A stretch of DNA of 5,624 nucleotides from Cytophagales bacterium. GTDB lineage: Bacteria; Bacteroidota; Bacteroidia; Cytophagales; 172606-1. Below the pieces are notes generated by a model. It searched no databases. It was not told where the DNA came from and worked only from the letters and a program-made list of their open reading frames with translations. Of the stretch, positions 1 through 4,826 are shown in pieces. Position numbers and translations under genes: made by a program. Numbering within the stretch: position 1 is the first letter of the stretch; each line of letters opens with the position of its first letter. The DNA is taken from the NCBI GenBank assembly GCA_025455595.1, contig JALOMD010000370.1:1-5624 (forward strand), read 5' to 3'.

Positions 1-1193
1 TGAAAAGTCCTTACGCCGGGCCGTTTCTCGTCGGTTTTTTCGTGTCGCTGGCATTGGCGTTTCGGCAAGTCCCGTCATTGAAAGGCTTCGCCTACACCAT
101 CTGGATTTTCGCGGCCGTCACAGTTTCGCTTTTTTACCCGCAATACTTCTCCAAAATCGGCGACTTTGAGCTGAAAAAACTGGTCATTCCGCTCTTGCAA
201 GTCATCATGTTCGGCATGGGTTCGCAAATGAGCCTCGACGACTTCGCGGGCATCCTGCGCCAGCCCAAGGGCGTGGTCATCGGCGTGGCGTGCCAGTTTG
301 CAATCATGCCCTCCTTGGGTTTCGCATTGGCTACGGTGCTGCCTTTTCCGCCGGAAGTCGCCACGGGTGTCATCCTCATCGGCTGCTCGCCGAGCGGACT
401 GGCTTCCAACGTGATGTCGTTCATTGCACGGGCCAACGTGCCGCTGTCGGTCACGGTCACGGCCGTCACCACGCTGCTGGCTCCGTTGCTCACACCGGCG
501 TTGCTGAAATTATTGGCGGGCCAGTTTCTGCCGATTGACTTCTGGAAAATGGTAATCGAAATCTCGAACATGGTGATTCTGCCCATCATTGCCGGGCTGA
601 TGTTCAACTTGTTCGCCTACGGCCGTGATTCGGCCAAACGGACGTGGGTTCAGATAGCCGTCTTTGCGTTGCTGATTCTGTTGCGCAACACCGTGGTGAG
701 CCGCACGGGCGGAGATTTTTGGCCCGGCGTGCTGACGGACGCGTTTTGGTTCCTGATGCTGCCGGTAGCGGCCGCGTGGCTTTTCAAAGTCGCGGCGAAA
801 GGCCGCAAAGAATGGCTCGACGATGCGCTGTCTGTAGTGTCGAAAGTGGGCATTGCATTGATTATCACGGTCATCACCGCCGCTGGCCGCGACAGTCTGC
901 TGCAAATCGGGCTGCTGCTGATTGTCTCGTGCCTGATTCACAACTTGGCGGGTTACACGCTGGGCTACTGGTCGGCGCGGCTGTTCGGGTTGGACGAGCA
1001 ATCGTGCCGCACAGTAGCCATTGAGGTGGGGATGCAAAACGGCGGCTTGGCTTCGGGGCTGGCTTTGCAAATGGGCAAAGTGGCGACGGTGGGCTTGGCC
1101 CCGGCGGTTTTCGGCCCGATGATGAATATTACCGGCTCTTCGCTGGCGACTTGGTGGCGTTCCCGCCCGCCGAGGATTTTGTCTGAACCATGA
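1..1193 (+). CDS. BASS-family (bile acid:sodium symporter-like) transporter, 5' partial
   Basis: This is a polytopic inner-membrane transporter of the BASS/SBF family, which usually couples sodium entry to uptake of an organic anion. The frame is open from base 3, so the GTG at 42 is probably internal; residues just before it (GPFLVGFFVSLALAF) look like another membrane helix. Numbering from 42, family motifs are MFGMGSQMSLDDF (56-68), SPSGLASN (116-123), LSVTVTAVTTLLAPLLTP (135-152) and EVGMQNGGLASG (328-339). From my recall of the ASBT structure, the sodium-site residues match with regular spacing: Q85, S122, N123, S136, T140, E328 and Q332. The enzyme-like core therefore looks intact. The substrate cannot be read; relatives carry bile acids, pyruvate, other keto acids or pantothenate precursors. 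The last codons (SEP-stop) and the TGA at 1191 lie inside the repeat arm that starts at 1181, so the native C terminus may have been replaced. Confidence 0.9.
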   Translation, partial: KSPYAGPFLVGFFVSLALAFRQVPSLKGFAYTIWIFAAVTVSLFYPQYFSKIGDFELKKLVIPLLQVIMFGMGSQMSLDDFAGILRQPKGVVIGVACQFAIMPSLGFALATVLPFPPEVATGVILIGCSPSGLASNVMSFIARANVPLSVTVTAVTTLLAPLLTPALLKLLAGQFLPIDFWKMVIEISNMVILPIIAGLMFNLFAYGRDSAKRTWVQIAVFALLILLRNTVVSRTGGDFWPGVLTDAFWFLMLPVAAAWLFKVAAKGRKEWLDDALSVVSKVGIALIITVITAAGRDSLLQIGLLLIVSCLIHNLAGYTLGYWSARLFGLDEQSCRTVAIEVGMQNGGLASGLALQMGKVATVGLAPAVFGPMMNITGSSLATWWRSRPPRILSEP

Positions 1194-1271
1194 TTCGTAG
1201 GGTTAAAGGATTAACTTGATTAAAAAACAGGTTCAAGCTAATCCTTTAACCCTACGAATCATGGTTCAGAC
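1181..1271. repeat. Perfect 33-bp inverted repeat (element A)
   Basis: Bases 1181-1213 are the exact reverse complement of 1239-1271. After one mismatch (1214/1238) a further 5 bp pair (1215-1219 with 1233-1237), leaving a loop of about 13 bases. The left arm begins GTCTGAACCATGATTCGTAG and the right arm ends CGAATCATGGTTCAGAC. No T-run follows, so it is not a typical intrinsic terminator, although the RNA hairpin would be very stable. The BASS stop codon lies in the left arm. Related arms occur at 1371-1429, 1802-1894 and 1902-1940, so this belongs to an interspersed repeat family. Confidence 0.95.
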
Positions 1272-1366
1272 AATCAACGTTTTAAGCAAATTTTGCCCAA
1301 AACGCAACGTACAATTTCCAATTTGTCAATTCATGGTTGAGCTTACTATTAGCATAGCTGTAAAAA

Positions 1367-1430
1367 TCAAGGTAATCCTCTAACCTTACGAAATCGAAGA
1401 TTCGACGAAGTCAATCAAGGTTCAGATAGA
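1367..1430 (+). repeat. Degenerate right-arm copy of the repeat family (element B)
   Basis: The stretch ATCAAGGTAATCCTCTAACC, then TTACGAAATC, matches the right-arm pattern ATCAAGTTAATCCTATAATC then CTACGAATC. About 18 extra bases follow (including GAAGATTCGACGAAG), and then ATCAAGGTTCAGATAGA resembles the usual ATCATGGTTCAGACAAA end. The ATG of the GxxExxY gene starts at the last base. I read this as a diverged or interrupted right arm; the match is partial. The 95 or so bases between element A and this copy (1272-1366) are AT-rich and hold nothing I recognise. Confidence 0.55.
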
Positions 1431-1807
1431 TGAAATACGAAGAATTGACGCAAAAAATCATCGGCGCAGCAATGCAGGTTCATCGGGCTTTGGGCAATGG
1501 ATTTCAGGAGGTAATTTACCAGCGGGCATTAGACATTGAAATGCGCTACTTGAATTTGGAATTTGTGAGAGAACAAGAAATGCCGATTTTCTACCGAGAT
1601 GAAGAAATTGGTACGCGACGGGTGGATTTTTTTATCGAGGATCTTGTCTTGGTTGAACTGAAAGCCATTATTACGCTTGAAGACGTACATCTCGCCCAAG
1701 CCATGAACTATTTGGAGGCTTACAAAATGGAGGTGGGTTTGCTAATCAATTTCGGCGGCAGGAGCTTGCAGTTCAAACGTGTGCATAACAACAAACTGTC
1801 TGTCTGA
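1430..1807 (+). CDS. GxxExxY protein, PD-(D/E)XK nuclease-like fold
   Basis: This 125-aa protein belongs to the GxxExxY family (TIGR04256, PDDEXK_3-like). The name-giving motif is G24-F-Q-E27-V-I-Y30. A nuclease-like core follows: D66 in RRVDFFIED, E76-L-K78 in VLVELKA, and HLAQAMNYL (87-95), with Q90 and Y94 in the usual helix. The order E27, D66, E76xK78 fits a complete PD-(D/E)XK active site, so the protein may cleave nucleic acid, but the family has no firmly established role. The length is typical for the family, so the gene looks intact. It stands alone between repeats; its ATG abuts element B and its TGA (1805-1807) lies in the left arm of element C. Base composition differs from its neighbours: 1501-1560 is 24/60 G+C, against 32/60 at 781-840 and 42/60 at 3781-3840. 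This suggests it arrived with the repeats. Confidence 0.88.
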   Translation: MKYEELTQKIIGAAMQVHRALGNGFQEVIYQRALDIEMRYLNLEFVREQEMPIFYRDEEIGTRRVDFFIEDLVLVELKAIITLEDVHLAQAMNYLEAYKMEVGLLINFGGRSLQFKRVHNNKLSV

Positions 1808-1894
1808 ACCATGATTCGTGAGATTGAAAGATTATCGTGATTGTCCGCTTTTCAATCAAGGCAATCCTTCAAGTCTACGAATCATGGTTCAGAC
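1802..1894. repeat. Imperfect inverted repeat (element C)
   Basis: Bases 1802-1819 (GTCTGAACCATGATTCGT) are the exact reverse complement of 1877-1894. Inward of this the pairing is interrupted by mismatches and G-T pairs, then resumes for 5 bp (1824-1828 with 1868-1872) and 4 bp (1830-1833 with 1863-1866). The outer 18 bp are identical to element A, while the inner bases have drifted. The stop codon of the GxxExxY gene is within the left arm. Confidence 0.92.
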
Positions 1895-1901
1895 AAAATA
1901 A

Positions 1902-1940
1902 TCAAGTTAATCCTATAATCCTACGAATCATGGTTCAGAC
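1902..1940 (+). repeat. Extra tandem right arm of the same repeat
   Basis: TCAAGTTAATCCTATAATCC followed by TACGAATCATGGTTCAGAC repeats the right arm of element C (ending 1894) in direct orientation, 46 bases further on. It has no left-arm partner of its own nearby. Its inner part shows an eight-base rhythm (TAATCCTA TAATCCTA CGAATCAT). The ATG at 1930 in this arm is the best start for the RraA-like gene. Confidence 0.9.
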
Positions 1941-2865
1941 AAACAAACTACTCCTTACTGCCGCCATTTTCTTAGGCTTGGCAATCAACACCATCCAAGC
2001 CCAAGTGCAGATGACCAAAGAACAAATCCAGTTCTACACCGCCGACTGGAAAGGCGAACGGTTCCCCGACGGCCGCCCGAAAGTACCCGATGCGTTGCTG
2101 CAACGATTGAAAAACGTTTCGATTGAGGAAGCGTGGGGCGTGATGCGCGGCGAAGGCTACCACAACCAGTTTGAGGCCGGTTGGAAAATGATTCACCGCG
2201 ACAAAGTGTTCGTAGGCCGGGCGTTGACGGCGCAATACATGCCGCTGCGCCCCGATGTGGACAATCCCGTGAAGGCCAAAGGCAAAGCCGAAGGACGCAT
2301 CGGGGCACCCAACTCGTGGCCGATTGACATGCTCCAGAACGGCGATGTCTATGTGGCCGACGGCTACGGCAAAGTGATTGACGGCACGCTGATTGGCGAC
2401 AATCTTGGCAACTCCATTTACGCCAAATCCAAAACCGGCGTGGTGTTCGACGCGGGCGTGCGGGATTTGGAAGGCTTGGAGGAAATCGAAGGTTTCAATG
2501 CCGCTGTGCGCGATTTTGACCCGTCGTTCATCAACCAGATGATGCTCACCAGCATCAACGCGCCGATTCGCATCGGCCGGGCCACGGTATTGCCCGGCGA
2601 TTTGGTGCTGGTGAAAAAAGAAGGCGTGATTTTCATTCCGGCACACTTGGCCGAAAAGGTGATTCTGCAAGCCGAGTTCATCAGCCTCACCGACCAGTTC
2701 GGCCACCAACGCCTGCGCGAAGGCAAGTACACGCCCGGCGAAATTGACACCAAATGGACAGCCACCATCAAAGCCGACTTCGTGAAATGGCTCGACCAGA
2801 ACCCCGACAAAATCCCGATGCCGCGCAAAGATTTGGATGCGTTTATGAAGGGGAAGGATTGGTAG
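1930..2865 (+). CDS. RraA-family protein with signal peptide
   Basis: This 311-aa protein has an RraA / HMG-aldolase-like core at about residues 85-245. Family landmarks are G156-D-N-L and D174-A-G-V-R178-D179, the Arg-Asp pair that in HMG/CHA aldolases binds substrate and the divalent metal. IRIGRATVLPGDLVLVKKEG (213-232) is the conserved C-terminal part of the fold. The name RraA covers both the RNase E regulator and metal-dependent aldolases; the intact R-D pair and export favour an enzyme. I chose ATG 1930 because it gives a clean signal peptide: K6, a hydrophobic stretch at 7-19, and likely cleavage after TIQA24. Extending upstream to GTG 1837 would only translate repeat sequence. The first residues, MVQT, come from the repeat arm. 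About 85 N-terminal and 65 C-terminal residues lie outside the usual 160-aa core. The substrate is unknown; the upstream anion transporter may be related in function. Confidence 0.85.
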   Translation: MVQTNKLLLTAAIFLGLAINTIQAQVQMTKEQIQFYTADWKGERFPDGRPKVPDALLQRLKNVSIEEAWGVMRGEGYHNQFEAGWKMIHRDKVFVGRALTAQYMPLRPDVDNPVKAKGKAEGRIGAPNSWPIDMLQNGDVYVADGYGKVIDGTLIGDNLGNSIYAKSKTGVVFDAGVRDLEGLEEIEGFNAAVRDFDPSFINQMMLTSINAPIRIGRATVLPGDLVLVKKEGVIFIPAHLAEKVILQAEFISLTDQFGHQRLREGKYTPGEIDTKWTATIKADFVKWLDQNPDKIPMPRKDLDAFMKGKDW

Positions 2866-2869
2866 CCCC

Positions 2870-2940
2870 ACCCCCGGCCCCTCTCCCAAGGAGAGGGGAG
2901 AAAAAAAGCCCCCTCCTTCGGAGGGGGTTGGGGGAGGCCA
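2870..2940. repeat. GC-rich double-hairpin intergenic repeat
   Basis: Two short hairpins follow the RraA stop. The first is CCCCTCTCC (2878-2886) paired with GGAGAGGGG (2890-2898). Seven A's come next, then CCCCCTCC (2909-2916) paired with GGAGGGGG (2920-2927), continuing into GTTGGGGGAGG. Sequence of this style recurs between genes in many bacterial genomes. Neither hairpin has a T-run on the plus strand. Read on the minus strand, the A7 tract becomes a T7 run directly after the second hairpin, so it could terminate minus-strand transcripts. Confidence 0.7.
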
Positions 2941-3008
2941 AACTTTCTGCGTGCCTTTGTTGTTTTTCTATTGAATCGCCGGGGTTCGGCGATAAACGAC
3001 TTATTACA

Positions 3009-3299
3009 ATGGGCAAATATCAGGCGACCGTCCGTTTTGAATTGAGTGAAGCGATGATGCGCAACGTGCCTGCTCACCGCAATTATATAAACCGGCTTAT
3101 CAACGCCGGGGTGATTGACCAATATGCCGTGAGCGTGGAGGCGGGCAAAGGCTGGATTACCATCAACGCCGACTCGCGGGAAGCCGTGGAAGAATACTTG
3201 GAAAAGTCGCCCTTGCACCGGTTTTGGGACGTGGAGATTGACGAGTTGTTTGTCTTCGATAGCCACGCCTACCGGTTCCCGAAATTAGTTATGAATTGA
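3009..3299 (+). CDS. Small protein with ferredoxin-like (YciI / muconolactone-isomerase-like) fold, function unknown
   Basis: This 96-aa soluble protein has no signal peptide or membrane segment. The pattern is strand KYQATVRFE (3-11), helix AMMRNVPAHRNYINRLINAG (15-34), strands VIDQYAVSVE and GWITINAD (35-55), helix SREAVEEYLEKSP (56-68), and strand WDVEIDELFVFDS (73-85). This beta-alpha-beta-beta-alpha-beta order with the HRNYINRL...G turn resembles dimeric alpha-beta barrel proteins such as YciI and muconolactone isomerase. The fold is inferred from pattern only, and no catalytic role can be assigned. ATG 3009 is chosen because the open frame before it runs through the GC-rich hairpin repeat. 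There is no Shine-Dalgarno motif. It ends just before a strong terminator and has 143 bases of non-coding sequence before it, so it may be its own transcription unit or the last gene after RraA. Confidence 0.75.
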   Translation: MGKYQATVRFELSEAMMRNVPAHRNYINRLINAGVIDQYAVSVEAGKGWITINADSREAVEEYLEKSPLHRFWDVEIDELFVFDSHAYRFPKLVMN

Positions 3300-3312
3300 A
3301 AAAAACTTTCCC

Positions 3313-3344
3313 AGCCCTCCCGACGCGTCGGGAGGGCTTTTTTT
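3313..3344 (+). terminator. Intrinsic terminator after the 96-aa gene
   Basis: AGCCCTCCCGACG (3313-3325) and its exact complement CGTCGGGAGGGCT (3326-3338) form a GC-rich palindrome followed by seven T's (3338-3344). A run of seven A's (3299-3305) lies seven bases upstream, so it could also act in the other direction. It lies 13 bases after the stop codon of the preceding gene. Confidence 0.93.
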
Positions 3345-3426
3345 GTCCGAACTGTGATTTTAAAGTGATTTTTGGGATAGGCATGATTCCTCGCTTTTTA
3401 ATCCTGCAAATCCTGAAATCCTGTCC
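3345..3426. repeat. Diverged AATCCT-type repeat (element D)
   Basis: It opens GTCCGAACTGTGATTTT, which matches the GTCTGAACCATGATT arm except at four positions. It closes AATCCTGCAAATCCTGAAAT then CCTGTCC, three AATCCT units 8-9 bases apart, like the inner part of the right arms at 1902-1940. The two ends do not pair well with each other, so this is an asymmetric or decayed member. It begins directly after the T-run of the terminator. Confidence 0.6.
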
Positions 3427-3449
3427 AAAAACCAAGGTTTAGGCAAAGC

Positions 3450-3476
3450 CGTTTTAGGTGAAAAACACCCAAAACG
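3450..3476. repeat. Short hairpin upstream of the methyltransferase
   Basis: CGTTTT-A-GGTG (3450-3460) pairs with CACC-C-AAAACG (3466-3476), with one A/C mismatch and a five-A loop. There is no T-run on either strand, so a terminator role is doubtful. The core resembles part of the terminator at 4717-4771. Confidence 0.4.
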
Positions 3477-3479
3477 CCC

Positions 3480-3528
3480 CTGACCTCTTACTTCTGACCT
3501 CTGACCTTCAATCGTACTTCATACTTGG
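3480..3528 (+). repeat. Degenerate heptamer repeat
   Basis: The sequence splits into seven-base units CTGACCT, CTTACTT, CTGACCT, CTGACCT, TCAATCG, TACTTCA, TACTTGG. Low-complexity heptameric stretches of this kind occur between genes in some Bacteroidota and cyanobacteria. It runs directly into the first codons of the methyltransferase. Confidence 0.65.
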
Positions 3529-4526
3529 CGTTTGTCCGTCAGCACCAGCACGACGACGTGCAGCAACTGCTTTTGCAGCAAAACCGCTACCCGGACGTGC
3601 CCATGCGCGAGGCCGTTCTGCAAATCCAGGCCCGGCGCAAGGCGCAACACAAATTGCCCGGTTGGTTTGCCAACGACAACATTTTTTACCCGTCGCTGCT
3701 GGCTTTGGAACAGTGTTCGTCGGAGGCGACGGCGCGGTTCAAGGCGGGTTTGGCGGCGGGCCGCACGCTGGTTGACCTCACCGGCGGCATGGGCGTGGAC
3801 ACGGCCGCCTTCGGCAGCCGGTTTGAACAAGTGACGCACGTGGAGCAGAATGCCGAACTGTCCGAAATCACGGCGTATAATTTGGAGCAGTTGGGAATCA
3901 CGAACGTGCGGTTCGAAAACGCCCGTTGCGAAGACTGGCTGGCCGCCAACCCTGAGCCGACCGACTGGCTGTATCTCGACCCGGCCCGCCGCGACGACGC
4001 GGGCGGCAAGGTGGTGCGCCTGCAAGACTGCGAGCCGCCGGTGCTGGATTTTCGCGAAAAAATGCTCAAAACGGCCGCCCACGTGCTGCTCAAAACCTCG
4101 CCCATGCTGGACATTGACGCAGCCCTGCGCGACTTGGAACAAGTGGCGGCCGTCTATGTGGTGGCCGTTGAAAACGAGGTAAAGGAACTGCTCTTTCACC
4201 TGACCCGAACCGCCGCCGAGCCGGAGATTTTTGCCGTAAATCTTGCCAAAACGGGCGAAGTCGCCGAGACATTTCGCTTCACGCGGCGAGGCGAGGCATC
4301 GTCGGAAGTGGCGTTCGGCCTGCCGGAAACGTTTGTGTACGAGCCGAACGCGGCCGTACTGAAAGCCGGGGCGTTCCGCAGCGTGGCGGCGGCCTTCGGG
4401 CTGCGCAAACTGCACGTCAACAGCCACTTGTACACCTCAACCGACTTGCGCCGCGACTTTCCGGGCCGGGCTTTCCGGCTGGTGGCCGTCAGCAAATTGG
4501 ATGGTGGCCGTCAGCAAATTGGATAA
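3525..4526 (+). CDS. Class I SAM-dependent methyltransferase, THUMP-like domain family (PG_1098-like), C terminus frameshifted
   Basis: This reads for 333 aa and contains a Rossmann methyltransferase domain. Motif I is VDLTGGMGVD (83-92), the acidic end of strand 2 is E107 in THVEQNAE, and motif IV is YLDPARRD (150-157). Family blocks EQCSSEATARFKAG (62-75), ENEVKELLF (216-224), YEPNAAVLKAGAF (272-284) and HVNSHLYTS (297-305) fit the Bacteroidota THUMP-like methyltransferases. The substrate is probably RNA, by analogy only. After LVAVSKLD (319-326) an exact 22-bp tandem duplication shifts the frame and seven foreign residues precede TAA. Removing one copy restores a 385-aa frame to 4704, so the gene is broken in its last 60 codons or so. 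The start is uncertain: no ATG lies between the in-frame stop at 3495 and the conserved body, and TTG 3525 is the best available. The next in-frame ATG (3603) would cut conserved sequence. Confidence 0.85.
   Translation: MAFVRQHQHDDVQQLLLQQNRYPDVPMREAVLQIQARRKAQHKLPGWFANDNIFYPSLLALEQCSSEATARFKAGLAAGRTLVDLTGGMGVDTAAFGSRFEQVTHVEQNAELSEITAYNLEQLGITNVRFENARCEDWLAANPEPTDWLYLDPARRDDAGGKVVRLQDCEPPVLDFREKMLKTAAHVLLKTSPMLDIDAALRDLEQVAAVYVVAVENEVKELLFHLTRTAAEPEIFAVNLAKTGEVAETFRFTRRGEASSEVAFGLPETFVYEPNAAVLKAGAFRSVAAAFGLRKLHVNSHLYTSTDLRRDFPGRAFRLVAVSKLDGGRQQIG
4481..4524 (+). repeat. Exact 22-bp tandem duplication that frameshifts the methyltransferase
   Basis: Bases 4481-4502 and 4503-4524 are identical; each starts GGTGGCCGTCAGCAAATTGG and ends AT. 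Because 22 is not a multiple of three, reading passes from the methyltransferase frame into a stop at 4524-4526. Both copies encode VAVSKLD in their respective frames. The junction (AT|G) creates an ATG at 4501. Confidence 0.97.
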
Positions 4527-4704
4527 AAAAGCCTTGGCGGCTCACTTGCCCGGCGGCCAAGCCAACATCGCCGTGCGCAATTTCCCGATGACCGTGGCCG
4601 AAATCCGCAAGAAAACCGTCCTCCGCGATGGCGGCGACAGTTACCTGTTCGCCACGACCGACGTGGAGAATCGGAAGATAGTGCTGGTGTGCGAGAAAGC
4701 TTGA
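4501..4704 (+). CDS. THUMP-like C-terminal fragment of the methyltransferase (split off by frameshift)
   Basis: This 67-aa frame continues the methyltransferase after the 22-bp duplication. It contains ANIAVRNFP (21-29), TVAEIRKK (31-38) and DGGDSYLFATT (43-53), followed by RKIVLVCEKA. This is the C-terminal THUMP-like domain expected at the end of PG_1098-type proteins. The ATG at 4501 exists only because the two duplicate copies meet there. It overlaps the end of the upstream frame by 26 bases, so translation by reinitiation is conceivable, and the two pieces could in principle still associate. It is more simply read as the lost tail of a pseudogene, or as a sequence error if reads do not support the duplication. 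Confidence 0.8.
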   Translation: MVAVSKLDKKALAAHLPGGQANIAVRNFPMTVAEIRKKTVLRDGGDSYLFATTDVENRKIVLVCEKA

Positions 4705-4716
4705 ATCAGATTGAAG

Positions 4717-4771
4717 AAAAAACGCCCAAAACGCCTTGCCCTCTGTAGGCAAGGCGTTTTGGGCGTTTTTT
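4717..4771 (+). terminator. Long bidirectional terminator between convergent genes
   Basis: A perfect 24-base inverted repeat (4717-4740 with 4748-4771) surrounds a seven-base loop CTCTGTA. The inner stem is AACGCCTTGCC with GGCAAGGCGTT. The left arm starts with six A's and the right arm ends with six T's, so it can stop transcription from both sides. It separates the methyltransferase from the oppositely directed transposase. Bases 4772-4826 hold nothing I recognise. Confidence 0.94.
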
Positions 4772-4826
4772 GGTGAATATATGCGTAACTAACGGTTTAC
4801 GGCTTGGCGATGTTGTGGATTTTTAA

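Noticed and set aside
510..1070. Long minus-strand open frames opposite the BASS gene (also 134-607)
   Set aside because: Their translations show no family features, while the plus strand carries clear BASS motifs over the same bases; they are shadows of a GC-rich gene.
1286..1360. Bacteroidota-type promoter (TTTG and TAnnTTTG) before the GxxExxY gene
   Set aside because: TTTG-like and TA-rich pieces occur, but no pair with the proper spacing and sequence could be found.
1837..1929. N-terminal extension of the RraA gene from GTG 1837
   Set aside because: These codons only translate the repeat arms, and the extension would bury the signal peptide that starts at 1930.
1181..1940. CRISPR array
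   Set aside because: The repeats are inverted, irregularly spaced and separated by a gene; there are no uniform spacers.
1972..2889. Long minus-strand open frame opposite the RraA gene
   Set aside because: It is rich in His, Val and Phe with no recognisable domain, typical of an antisense shadow; the plus strand has the RraA motifs.
2754..3008. Upstream extension of the 96-aa gene
   Set aside because: It overlaps the RraA end and runs through the GC-rich hairpin repeat, giving a Pro/Arg-rich low-complexity translation.
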